The notes under the pieces were generated by a model. The model was not told where the DNA came from, ran no database searches, and saw only the letters and a program-made list of their open reading frames with translations. Below are positions 11,768 to 22,668 of a stretch of DNA of 64,000 nt, one piece after another (the stretch's first letter is position 1; the number at the start of each line of letters is the position of its first letter). The position numbers were made by a program, and so were the translations under genes. Origin of the DNA: Mrakia gelida (Eukaryota > Basidiomycota > Tremellomycetes > Cystofilobasidiales > Mrakiaceae); the NCBI GenBank assembly GCA_024345305.1, contig BRON01000004.1:744001-808000 (forward strand), given 5' to 3'.

Positions 11768-12604
11768 ATCAGGACGCTTCGCTCTCTTTCTCTTCCTTCT
11801 TTTGGGTCCGCTCAGGGCTCGTCCCTTTTCCTTTTTCTAGTTTACGTTTGACTTTGTGCGAGTGTGGGGTGTTCTTGAAGATTAGATCTATCAACTTCAT
11901 GGGACGCTCGAGAAGGAGGAGAGGAGAGAGAGAAAGCGAGAGGGATGTGACGGAACGCAGAGGGAGAAAAAGCAAGAATCGTCCTGAGGCTGCGTTCGCG
12001 TTCGCGTCCGTGCTCATCGAGGGAACTATCATCGATGATGGTCGACGTGGGACAAACCTGAACTTGAAGAAGCTATAAGAGGAAGATCGAGCGAATTCTG
12101 GGCGGACGCTCACCGCGAGTTCGACGCGTCGAGATGGCTGGTTCTCAGTTCGACGCGGAACTCTCGCTTTCTTCGACCGCAGCAGCAAAGATCTAACACG
12201 CCCAGGAAGCCGAATAAACTATTCGAGATAGAAATCGAACCAAAGTCGTACCTACATCATTTTTGTTGGAATGGAAGGAGAGGAAGAGGAAGAGGAACTC
12301 GGAAAAACGAGAAAGGGACGTCGTAGCCCAGTAGGCCCGCCGCGTCCCTGGAAAGACTTTTCTTCGTGTTCGTTATACCCTCAGGGAAGAAGATCTGGCA
12401 GCGAGCTGAGCCGACTCAGAAGAAGGTCTGCGAGGAGGCAGGAATTTGAGTGTTCGTTTCGCGTTTGTTCGTCACGTCCTCGTCTTCCTCTTCCTTTCGT
12501 GCGCAAGGAGGGAGAACGCGGCATACAAATCAAAACCAAATCTAATCGTTAACGAGAAACAGAACTGTAAAGCGAGAAAGAGACGAACATCCTCGAGCAG
12601 CGAC
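11768..12604. other. Convergent intergenic region without a recognised gene
   Basis: This is 837 nt between two convergent stop codons. The short frames here are low-complexity Glu/Arg/Ser translations with no domain. There is a palindromic TCGACGCGTCGA at 12121-12132. Most of it is probably 3' UTR. No tRNA-like A/B boxes were seen. Confidence 0.45.
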
Positions 12605-15600
12605 TCAACCCACCACCGAGCTCGCCCACCCCAACACCCCCTCCTCCTCCTCCGTCGTCCTCCCCCTCAAATGCGGCGGAACAAACCCACTATCCCCAGC
12701 CCCGGTACTCTCACTATCCTCCTCATCCTCCACTAGACCAGGTCCAGGATCCATCGCCGGTGCGGTCGCAGGCATCGACCGCGAAGTAGAGGTTCGACGC
12801 GTTCCGGACGACGACGACGTCCTCCTCACAAGATCTCCACTGGTGGAAGAGTGCGAGGAAGAGCGGTTGGCGGAAATGGTGGTTGAGAATCTTCTGGTAG
12901 CAGCTCGAAGAGGAGGAACGAGGGCGTTGGGTTCGTCGGTGTAGGAGGTTTTGTGTTCGAGGGGAGGTTTGGAGGAGGTGGAGCCTGGGGGAGGGAGGAT
13001 GTTGACGGGGAGGGATTGACCGTAGTGGACTGAGGGGGGTTCTGGAGGTGGGGAGGGGGGGAGGAAGGTCAGATGAGAGAGAGAGGTGAGAGAGGACGAG
13101 AGAGAGAAACATAAACTGGAAAGCGAACTAACCTTCATCCGCTCCATCATCCGACGAAGAGGCAACTGACCTCCCCCCTCCTGGTCTGCCACCAAACCGA
13201 CCGAAGATCTGCCAGTCTCGAGGCTTATCCTTCCAGGCTGCTCGATGCGAAGGTAGGTCGGCGGCGGTGCTGTTCCCCAAAAAAGCGAGAAACGAAAGCG
13301 AACGAAGTCGCGTCAGTTCGCGTCTCTCACTTCCTCACCCAACTCAACGACGACTCGAGACGACACTCACAGCTTCTTCATCGACACCAACACCCTGTTG
13401 TTCTCTCCTTGCAGCTCCTTCTCCGCCTCAGTCCTCCTATCCGCACTCGGGCTCCGGCTGTGGGACTTCGCCGTCGGGACTGGTCTGAGCGCGCTTCGTC
13501 CGTCGAGGGTGTACATCGGTTCGTCCTTCTCGATCGAACGCGAGGGTCGAGCGTCAGATTGAGAGTCGGGAAGGATATCGTTCGAGGAGGAAGGAGCGGA
13601 GGTGGAGGCGAGGTTGGCGATGGTAGCAGTGGTGGAGGAAGAGGAGGTTGAACGGAGAAGAGTGAAGGGTGGGAGGGGTGTTGAAGCTTCGTCAGTGGGT
13701 AGTGGAGAGGGTGACGGCGAGGAGGAAGGGAGTTCGGGTTCCTCGAAGTCGAAGACTGGTGAGGAAGGGAGGCGAAAGAGGGAGTCAGCTCTCCGAGACG
13801 CGACCTCAACTGTTCGACGCGACTCTCGCGAAGAAAGAAGACGAAGCACTCACCCTCCTCATGGTTCCCATCCAAAATCGCCTCCCCACCCTCCTCCCCT
13901 GGCTCATACTCCCCCTCCTCCTCCATCTCAGCACTCGTAGTAGGCTCCAAGAAAGTAACCTTCCTCTTCGGACTCTTCCCCCCATTCTTCCCCTTCGCCC
14001 CCCCCACCTCCTTCCCCTCCTTTGCGTTCCTCCTATCCAACCCAGCTCGCCTCCTCTCCTCCTCCTCAATGAACCCTATCTCCTGCTCCCCACCCCCACC
14101 TCCACTGCTCCCTCGTCCCGTTCCCTGGGGAGGCGTCTTCGCCACAGGCTGCTCGCCCATCCTCTCCTCCCTCTCCTTGAAACTCGCCGACACCGCTCCC
14201 TCCCCCAGTGCAGCACCTCCAATTCGGGAGATCCCAGCTTCTTCACGCTCCTCCCGGACGGTCTCGGGGTGCTCGTGCTGGTGGGATCCTTTGCGTTTGG
14301 GAGGAGGAGGCGGCATGGGGTGATGCTTGTTCGAACGGAAGATGAGGTTGGCGGGTTCTTGCCAGGTGGAAGCGATCATGCTTGAAGCGAGATCGAGGTC
14401 GGTTTCGATTCGAGGTGGGGAGGGGTGGTGGGTGAAGCCGCTGGGTAGGGGTGGGGAGGGGATGGGGTCAAGGGCAGGGCGAGGACGGTCGTCGTAGTAG
14501 GCTGGAGGGCGAGAGAGGAGGTAGGATCCTCGGGAGAGGGAGGCGGAGAGGAGGGAGGTAGGTCCTGTTGTTGTTGTTGTTGGTATGGAGGTGGAAGAGG
14601 AGGTGGTGGGGATGGGAGGAGGAATGTTGGTTGAGGAGGTTGGGGAGAGGATGGTGGAAGGGTGCCGAGGGAGGGTAGGGGAGGCGAGGGCTGAGCTGGA
14701 GTTGGAGGAGGAAGGGAGGATGAAGCCTGCTTTGTAGCTTCCTACCGAGGTGCTGGAGGTAGGTCGTGGTAAGGAAGAGATGGAGGAGCTCATCTCAAGC
14801 TCCTTGGGGAACCTCTCTGTCGTCTTGATGGGAGTAGCCACTCCCTCCACGACCTTGTCCATCTCCCCTCCTCCTGCTCCGTTGGGTCCTCCCAGCCGTT
14901 CCTCCTCTTCCCTCTCCCTCTGCCCGTCCTCGAAGATCTTCCAGACCTCCTCTACGTCCTTCTTGGTCTTGTCTGAGAGAGCCTCGAACTGATCTCTCTT
15001 CGCATCGAGGAAGGAAGCGATCTCTTTGACGAGTCGTTGACGTTCGAGACGGAGATGATCGTCTACCTTGAGAGTGATGGAGTGGAACGCTGGGTGGTTT
15101 GGGCTGAAAGGGTGAGGGAGGAAGAAGGGTTCCGGTGCTGTTTGGAGGAGAGTCGTTGGAGCAGCGTACGAGGTTGGAAGAGCTGGTGGAGAGGGGAACC
15201 GACGAGGACGTGAAGGGGAGAAGGTCGAAGAGGAGGAAGCTGAGGGTACGAGCAGACCGAGAGAGGGTGAGAACGCAGGGGACTGCACCGAGAGAACAAG
15301 GAAGGCATGGAGGAGGAGATAAGAGTTAGCATGTGCCCCCCTCTCGGGCTGAAAGCTTTGAGTTGTGGCGACCGAGATGTGGAAGAGTGAAGAACTGGAA
15401 GGGACGAGGAAGTTGGTCTGACTGACCTCATGATCGCCTTCGCTCTCTCCTTCGTCTACGAGAACCTCCACCGTCTTGTCCCCATCGATGGCTCGATAAA
15501 CGTTCACGTTGCAGATAAGACACCGAGTAATCCCGTTCAAGTAGTTCTTGGAAAGGGAAGGGAACAGCTGAAGAGAGAACAACGAAAGCGAGAGAGAGGG

Positions 15601-15886
15601 GAAGGGAACGAACAAGAGTTAGCTTCAAGCTCACACGATGGAGTCCCTTCCACTCCTCCCTCGCCGTCCTCTACCCATCTCGCTATAGGAGCAGCAGACG
15701 CTGAGGAAGATGAAGAGAAGAAATGCTTACAATCTCGACCGTTCCTCCTCTCACGACGACTACCGGGCTCCTTCCGTTCTCGTCCTCCTCTCCGTCTCTC
15801 CCTCCTTCTTTGCCCGACGGTGGGTACCTCTCCTCCCCTTCCTTCAGCAGTTTCAGGTTACCGCACTTGCAGCGGTATGTTCTCAT
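12605..15886 (-). CDS. Unrecognised protein with N-terminal CXC and CXXC pairs and a long disordered tail
   Basis: I do not recognise this gene. From ATG 15886 it reads MRTYRCKCGNLKLLKEGEERY, a low-complexity link, and RGGTVEI. After an intron it reads LFPSLSKNYLNGITRC and CLICNVNVYRAIDGDKTVEVLVDEGESEGDHE. The CXC and CXXC pairs could bind one zinc ion. The third part, from the acceptor near 15286, contains FHSITLKVDDHLRLERQRL and VKEIASFLDAKRDQFEAL followed by SDKTKKDVEEVWKIFEDGQ, probably a coiled coil. Then come about 600 Ser/Pro-rich residues and near the C terminus HRAAWKDKPRDWQIFGRFGG, PPSVHYGQSLPVNI, NALVPPLRAATRR and GFVPPHLRGR. The protein ends WASSVVG (TGA 12605-12607). At least six exons are needed. 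A further 5' coding exon cannot be excluded, because the frame upstream of 15886 stays open for a while. Short conserved-looking islands in disordered sequence suggest an adaptor or regulator, but this is inference. Confidence 0.65.
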
Positions 15887-16400
15887 GATGTATCGTCTTC
15901 TGGTTGTGATGACTTGGGTGGTGGTGGCGAGGTACGGGGAGGAAAAAAGGGGAGGGAGGAGAGCAGAGCGAGAGGGTGAAGGTTGGGTTGGAAGCAGCTG
16001 AATGGGCCGGTAGTTTCATTACTCCCGTCCCGATTTTCGTTTCGCTTACTGCTTTGGGCGAAGAGGCGAGGAGATGATTTGGGAGGCGAGGATTCAGGTA
16101 CTAGGACGCTCGTAAAAAGGTATGGTGATCTCAGATTCGAAGGCGGAGCAGCCAACGAAAGGAAGTCCAGATCGGAGACGCGATGAGCTCGTGAACGACG
16201 CGAGAAGAAGCTCGAAGGAGAGGGTCATCATCATCGAACACGAAGGGCGAGATTGAAAAATCGTGAGCATATCTGAGAGCCGAGGGTATTTGGTGCGTTC
16301 TGGAGTGAACAGAGGAAGCAGCGAGGCAGCATCAGTAGAGGCTCAAAGACGAGAAGACGGAGATCGGACGCGCGCGAGAGCGACTCACCTTCCCTCTCCC
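15887..16400. other. Intergenic region upstream of the Cys-pair protein
   Basis: This is probably promoter and 5' UTR of the minus-strand gene that starts at 15886, plus the 3' UTR of the minus-strand F-box-like gene that ends at 16401. No ATG in frame with the Cys-pair exon is found here without a splice. No other feature is seen. Confidence 0.4.
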
Positions 16401-17402
16401 TCACTCCTCCAAGACCTCAAACCTCAGCTTCTCCTTCCTCTTCATCTCGTCCATCTTGTCTCTACCAAGCTTAGCAACAGCCCTGTCCTGCAAGTCCTTC
16501 CCCAACGGAGCTCGCACGACCACGACCTTCACCGCTCGACGACCCGCCATCAGCTCCTCCAATCCAGCGAAAACGAAGTTCAGAAACGAGCTTGGACCTC
16601 GCAGAATCTCGAACACAATCTCGAGCCCTCTGGCTTGCTCCTCCCTCCCTACCAGCTCGACGAGAGCCTTCGAGCTCCCACCGATCGTGCGCGGAAAGAG
16701 CTGGCAGTCTCGAAGGATGAGCTTCGACAATCTGGACCAGACTGCAGGACGCGCAGGCATCAGCAAGACCGTGACACGAGGTCGAGTATTCAAAGGGTGG
16801 TGGTGCGCAAAAGTGGCCGTGACGGGATCGAAGAGATGAAAGGGAAAGCGTGTCGAGATGGAGGTTTGGACGCGAAGGGTATCAAGCGTCAAAGGTTGGG
16901 AGGAGGGAAGCCGATCCTGATATACAGGTCCAGTCAAGCCCGAAGCCACCCTGATGACGATGGTGAGAGTCTTCGTCTGGGCGAGAGAGGTGTAGGAATC
17001 GATTTGAGGTTGGTGGGTCTGTGAAGGGGAGGAGAAGATGGAGGAGCAGGGAGACAGTCAGGCAGTGAGCTTCTGAGTGACACGTCGAGCTTCCAGACAA
17101 TCGCAACTTACATGTTTAGGGTAGAAGAGCTTATGGAGTGTCAAAAATCCGACGAGGGTGACGTCTTGGTAGAGGAGAGGACCTGAGAGCTCGAGGAAGG
17201 CGAGGGAGACGCGGGAGGTTTGAGCGAGCGTTGGAGCGTCGCAGAATCGAAGGATTTGAAGATGAAGTTCGAGGGAAAAGGTAGGAAGGGAAGGAATTGA
17301 GACCGTTGCGAGTTCTTGAAGGAGTTGAGGGGCGGAAGGATCGAGGACGTCGAGGGAGGTGGGGATAAGGGAAGAGGAGGAGGGAGGAGGAGGGGTGTCC
17401 AT
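16401..17402 (-). CDS. F-box-like / leucine-rich fungal protein (intact paralogue)
   Basis: The start ATG at 17402 gives MDTPPPPSSSSLIP. The segment LPTFSLELHLQILRFCDAPTL with AQTSRVSLAFLELSGPLLYQDVTL has the fungal F-box-like pattern (LP.E...IL.F.D..TL......S..F..L..P.LY.DV). A single clear intron follows ...LFYPKH, with its acceptor before THQPQIDSYTSLAQTKTL. The remainder is Leu-rich, with LSKLILRDCQLFP and LEIVFEILRGPSSFLNFVF, and ends FEVLEE. F-box proteins usually recruit substrates to SCF ubiquitin ligases; this role is inference and no substrate can be named. It stands head to head with a diverged copy (17487-18552 +) that shares the exon-1 core and the exon-2 start (SLAQTKTLTIVI here, SLSQIRDLSIVH there) and the same phase-0 intron. 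Confidence 0.72.
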
Positions 17403-17486
17403 TTTGAGGAGGTTGAGAGGACGAGGAGGCGTGATTGTTGGAACTGAAAAGAAGGTGAGATGGAGAGGAGTACGATGAAGTAAAAG

Positions 17487-18552
17487 ATGAAGGCTGGGAG
17501 GTCGTGGATCGTAAAAACTTTCTCGAGGAAGGTGAGCGAGACGAGGAAGGAAAGGGCTGAGCTCGAAAGCGAGCTCGACCTTCCTCCCTCCCTCTTAAAC
17601 ACCAGCTTCCCTCCCCTCCCTTCAGATCTTCAAACATCTCTCGATATGCGAACTCGATCCTTGCCTCTTCCCTTCCTCCCTCTCTAAGCAAAAAACGACA
17701 TCCTCCGATTCTGCGATCCCTCCACGCTTGCAAAGACGGCTCAAGTCTCGCTCGCCTTCCTCGAGCTCTCCTCCCCGATCTTGTACGAGGACGTCCACGT
17801 CCATGGATTCGAGGGTCTCAAGCTTCTCTTCTCTATGAGAGTGAGTCTATATGTCTATGCAGCTCCTGTCATCGAGTTCTCGCCGTCCGACCTCCTCTTT
17901 GCTTCGAACGAAACAGACCCAACCTCCCTCCCTTCAAACCGCTCCTTTCCTCTCCCTCTCCCAAATCCGAGATCTCTCCATCGTCCACTCCTTCGAGGAT
18001 CTCGAGCAAACCAACTACTCAGGTCTATCTCTGGATCGAGGACTCTCGGAATCGCCCCTTGCCTTGCAAAACCTCAGGATCTCCATCGCAGACCCAGGCC
18101 AAACGTTCTGGGACGTCGCTCCTCCCCTCCAGCTCCTTCATCTCGGAGCGATCCTCAACCCTCGCCACCTCGTCGTCGAGGACTCCACAAACTCCAGCCC
18201 CGTCGTCGTCTTCGGACCCTCGAACTTCTCGTCACTGGAGACAATCCTTCTCGTCTCAGTCCTAGTAGGAGAGGAATCGTTGGGGACCACCGCTGAACGA
18301 GCTGGATGGAATCTCAACCGCGTCACGTACGACGTTTCTGGAGGAGACGAGGGAGACTGGTATAATCTTCTGGCGTACATGCTTGACGATCTCCCCTTTC
18401 CGTCACCTTCAGAGGTTCTTGTCTTGGCGGATAGCGAGTGGGACAAGGCAGAGATCTTGGCGATGCTTCGACGATGGGTTGAGGAACAGGACTCCGACGT
18501 TGGAGAGAAGGCTCTGGCGCAGGTGAAGGTAGAGGTTAGGGAGTTTACCTAG
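17487..18552 (+). pseudogene. F-box-like paralogue, apparently broken by an in-frame stop
   Basis: The frame after the TAA reads AKNDILRFCDPSTLAKTAQ, VSLAFLELSSPILYEDV and HVHGFEGLKLLFSMR. A phase-0 intron follows (acceptor after GAACGAAACAG near 17918), then TQPPSLQTAPFLSLSQIRD and an intact frame to TAG at 18550-18552. This is a paralogue of the gene at 16401-17402, position by position over the F-box core and at the intron. The same frame upstream (from ATG 17487) weakly resembles the partner's N terminus: ...PSDLQTSLDMRTRSLPLP here, PSAPQLLQELATVSIPS there. It is closed by TAA at 17685-17687, where the partner has Glu. No ATG usable for the F-box core lies after the stop. Alternatively a 5' intron ending at CTCTCTAAG could skip the stop, but I find no donor in the matching phase. 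The 3' exon is well preserved, so any inactivation is probably recent. Confidence 0.55.
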
Positions 18553-19467
18553 TGAGAACTTCGGTCCCTATGCGCATTCTTGCTGACCGATGGAGACAGA
18601 ATGGGAAGAGAGCTGGAAGAGGACGACGCGTTGATCGGACGATCAAGTCAATCGTGCTCAACGCTTCCTGGGAGTTTCGCGAAGACTCGAGTTCTACAAC
18701 ACTGCCGCCTCCTTTCTGGCGGGGACATAACGAACAAGATAAGAGTTCATATCAGGGACGCGGCGGGCCTAGTGGGATACGACGTCCCTTTCTCGTCTTT
18801 CCAACTTCCTCTTCCTTTCCTTCCATTCCAACAAGATGATGTAGATACGACTTTGGTTCAATTCCGGTCTCGAATAGTTTATTCCGTTTCCTGGACGTGT
18901 TAGATTTTTGCTGCTGCGGTTGACGAAGAAGACGAGTTTCGCGTCGACCCGAGGACCAGCCATCTCGACGCGCCGGTTCGTCGCTCGCGCTTTCGTTGCC
19001 TTTTCTTTCCCGCTCGAGGAGAACGGATCTCGCTTACATCGCTCTGAGTTCTCAAAGCTGTCGAAGGTCCAGAGTAGTACAGCTTGAGTGTTGAAGGACA
19101 GAGTCCTGTGGTTTCTGTTCGTCGTTCGTGCGCGTCTCGCTCCGTTCTCGAGACACTCGTCGTCTTCCCGCTTGACGTGAGATGTATAGAGTACTTTATA
19201 ATCCCTCGGCCACACTAGCCCTTCCTTCCCACAGTCCCAAAAGAAAGAAAGAAGCGAGAAAGGGAGGATGAACGGTCGAGGGGAGGAGAGCAAGATGCGG
19301 AAAGAGATGCAGTCGCGAATAAGAGTCGTCTCCCAAGTGGAAGGGCAGCGAGCAAGCAATGAAAGGGTGAAGCGAAGGTGAAATAAACGAAGGCGAGAAG
19401 AAAAAGCAAGTGATCCTGAAAGCAAAAGAAGAGCGAGGGAGAGCCGAGAAACGACGACGAAGGGTTT
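18553..19467. other. Convergent intergenic region, 915 nt, no gene recognised
   Basis: This lies between the stop of the + F-box paralogue and the stop of BFR1. The minus-strand reading frame at about 18769-19425 has no domain, no intron structure and a composition unlike its neighbours. It presumably holds 3' UTRs. No RNA gene is seen. Confidence 0.4.
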
Positions 19468-22333
19468 TTAAGCGTCCTCCTCGGACTTCTTCTCCTCCTC
19501 AACAACCTCCTTCAGCTCCTCGTCGAGTGCGACGACCTTCTCCTCGTCTTCTCCCTCGGCGATCGCGGGCTCGGTGGGAAGAGCAGACCCTTCGACTGTA
19601 CGATGCGGAGAGGGAGGGAAGGAACGAGAGTCAGCGATCGATGGCTCGAGGACGCGTCGAGAACGAAGATGAGGGAAACGGGAAGAGGGTCGAGGAAGGA
19701 ACTCACCCTTGACGTCTCCGTTCGAGGGAACAGCAGGGGTATGCTCGGGCTCCTTAGCTCCAGCGACCTCAGGCTTCTCCTCAGCGTCGGCGGTCGAGTC
19801 GTCCTCTCCAGCAGAGGTCTTGGCCTCCAGCCGTCGGATCTCCTTCTCGGCCTTCTCCCTGCAGATGATAAAAAACAGAGGAGGGGCGAAGAGAGTCAGT
19901 GCGTCCATCGTCGAAGGGGAGTGGGGCGAAGAAGGTGAAGAGGAGACAACGCGAAGACGAGAACTCACTCTCGCTCCCGGGTAACCTTGTCGTTGTTGGC
20001 CTCGAACCACGACTTCTTGGTCTTCAGATCCTCGACGGTCCTGGGAACATCGGCGGAGGAGGTAGGAGGAGGGATGGAGAGAGCGAGGATGGCGGAGAGG
20101 ACCGAGAAGGGGAGGTTGAGCTTCGCGTCGACGATCTTCTCCTTGTCGGGTGGAGGAGCGGTGACCTTGGATCCGAAGGCGGCAGGAGCGGGAGCGGACT
20201 TCTTGGATCCTCCAGACTTGTTCTTCTTTCCTCCTCCACCGAAGTAGGAGTCCTCGTCGTCTCCCTTCTTCTTTCGGACGATGAGCGTCTCGTCGACCTC
20301 GACCTTCCTTCCCTCGAGCTTCTGAACTCCCTCGATGACCTTCTTCTCTTGAAGGGGTGCTGCTGATCCAGGAGTGACGGAGGACTTTCCGGTACTGGTG
20401 GAAATGAGACGAAGAAGAGCAGGACGAGTCAGCGAACCGAGCGGAGGCGAACGAAACGAGAGGAGACAACGCCAAACTCACAGGAAGTCGATGATGGTCT
20501 GGCAATCCTCGATCTGGGATCCGTAAGCAGGGATCCTGGCCTCCTCTCGAAGTCGAGTAGCAGTCTCGAGACGCTTGGCGTCGTCCGAGGCTTTCCGGTC
20601 GGCCTTGAACTTCTCAGCCTTTCGAGCTCGCTCCCTGAAAGACGCGAAGAACGGAAAGAGTCAGTCGACGACGTCGAAGACGCGAAGACAGACCACAAAC
20701 GAAGAAGAAGAAGATAACTCACTCGGTAACCTTGCTCCAGTAGACATCCTGAGCCTCCTTGTACTTGGACGACGCCTCCTTACGCCGTCCGTGAACCTCG
20801 TCGAGGGCAGCCATGATCTCTCGTCGCTCCTCGAACAGCTTGTTCCGGGACTGTAGAGGTAAAGCGGAAGCAAAGAAAGAGGCGATCAGCTCGAGTCCTC
20901 GTTGGGACGAGGCAAACCCACGCTTCTACGAAACGAGAAGCGCGACGAGAGGAAAGGAAACGAGAGCTCACCTCGTAGAGGATATCTCCCTCCTTCTGCA
21001 GCTCTCCGAGCTCAGCCTTGATGGCATCGAACCTATCTCCAACAGCCTTGGAAGCAGGGTCGTCCAGCTGAGCAGAGAGGGCGTCACAACGAGCCTTGTC
21101 GGCGTCGATGGACTCCTGGATATCCCCGAAGGCCTCGACGTTCTTCCGCGATCGCTTGAGGGTGGTGATCTCGTTGAGAGCTCGCTTCTCGGCGGCGATG
21201 GTCATGGATCCGGACTCGACCTGCTTCTCGAGGTTCCTGTAGGTGAGAGGAGCGACAGGTACGAGAAAGAAGATGTCAGCTCAGAAGTCTTGGAGGGAAG
21301 AAGTCGAGTCGAGGAGGAGGGAAGGAGGGGACGAAGAAGTCGAGGAGCTGAGAGAGAAGGAGCTGAGGCGGGAAAGGGAACGGACTTGATCTGATCGTCA
21401 ACCTCGTCGACAGTCTTGAAGTTCATCTTGGACTTGGAAGCCTGGAGATCCTTGATCTGTTCGAGCAGCAGCGAAAGAAGGAAGAGAACGAAAGGCAAGG
21501 TCAGCTCTCGCAGTCCTCCCTTCAAGAGCTCGTCCGTTGGTCGTCGACCTTCGTTCAACCGCCCACGAAGCTCAGCAACACTTTCAGAGCTAAAATTCAG
21601 ACGTACCTTCTTTCCCACATCGTCCCTGATCTTCTTGAGCTCGTCCAAGATCTTTCCCCTCTTTCCCTTCGACTCAGCCTGCTGTCCTCGAAGTCCATCG
21701 AGCTCGGCCTTGAGCTGACTTCGTCGAGTAGCGTCGGGAGAACCAGAGCCGGAGGTAGGGGAGTTGGTAGCGAGAGCGATCTTGTTCTTGATGTCGTTCT
21801 GAGGAGACGAGGGAAAAGGTAGGAGGGAAGGGAAGGGAGAGTCAGTTCGAGCTCGGACGGGGAGGAGGGCATGGGACGACGATTGGTCTCGTCGGATTGG
21901 CGAGACAACGACACTCTCCCGAGTGGAAACTGAGAGGGAACACGCTCCAACATGTCCACGGCCTACAGTAGAGCTCGTGAGAGCTCAAAAGAGCTAAAAA
22001 CGAGGACGGACGAGCTCGTTTGACCTCCTTCCATCCCTGCCAGCAAGACCAGCGAGCTTCCTTTCCCTTCCTCCTCCTTCTCTCGTCCCTCCTTCGCCTT
22101 GTCCCTCCCCCGACTTAGCCCCAACTGAACAACAGAGAGCTACTACTCACAAGCTTCCCCTGAAGGACCTCAATCTCCGCCCTGATAGCGTCCTGCTCCT
22201 TGTTGTAGACGGCCTGGTCAGGTCGTCCAACCATCTCCTCATGTCCCTCCTTCTTTTCCTTCTTGTGACCAGGGACAGGTTTCTCAGCCTTCTCGACGGG
22301 AGCAGCAGCCTTCTTGGAGGGTGGGGGAGCCAT
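19468..22333 (-). CDS. BFR1: Bfr1-type mRNP / nuclear segregation protein
   Basis: This is a coiled-coil RNA-associated protein. Yeast Bfr1 binds polysome mRNPs at the ER and is linked to secretion and ploidy maintenance. The product starts MAPPPSKKAAAPVEKAEKP at ATG 22333. It continues with GRPDQAVYNKEQDAIRAEI, SQLKAELDGLRGQQAESKGKR, KKIRDDVGKK and SKMNFKTVDEVDDQIKNLEKQ (the Bfr1-like signature), then ALNEITTLKRSRKNVEAF and ELGELQKEGDILYESRNKLF. VYWSKVTERERARKAEKFKA and PAYGSQIEDCQTIIDFL come next. After a linker with YFGGGGKKNKSGGSKK comes a charged C-terminal part with PFSVLSAILALSIPPPTSS and RVEDLKTKKSWFE-like segments. An acidic tail ends VVEEEKKSEEDA. There are about nine short introns. 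The total length and the predicted coiled coils fit the family. BFR1 adds to the ER/Golgi theme of the window, but no operon-like linkage should be inferred. Confidence 0.9.
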
Positions 22334-22668
22334 GATAGCTTTTTAAGGTAGGGAAGAGGGAAGGAAGGGAAGGGGATAGGGGAGGGAAGGAGAGTGTTAG
22401 AGGCGAAAGAAAGAGTTCAAGCTCGAAGCTGGTTGGAGAGGCGGCTGAAGGCGACATGTGGGTCCGAGAGCTCAAAAAAGGAGAGAAGAGATGAGGTGTC
22501 GGAGGGAGAGCAAGAGAAAGAGGGCATGTTCGTGTACGGTTCGTGTAGATAGCGAGAAAAATAAAGAGGGAGCGTGTTGCGAGGGAGGGGAAAGCAAAGG
22601 GGAGACGTCCGACGAGCGACTGGCAGGCGAACCATGAAAGGCGAGCGAGGCGAAGAGAGCGATGGCGC
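22334..22668. other. Intergenic region BFR1 promoter / APS1 3' end
   Basis: Both neighbours are on the minus strand. This 335-nt stretch should hold the BFR1 promoter and 5' UTR and the APS1 3' UTR. Nothing else is recognised. Confidence 0.4.

Noticed and set aside
18769..19425. 218-codon minus-strand frame between the F-box paralogue and BFR1
   Set aside because: No domain, irregular composition, starts within 3'-UTR-like sequence; no splice signals linking it to a neighbour.
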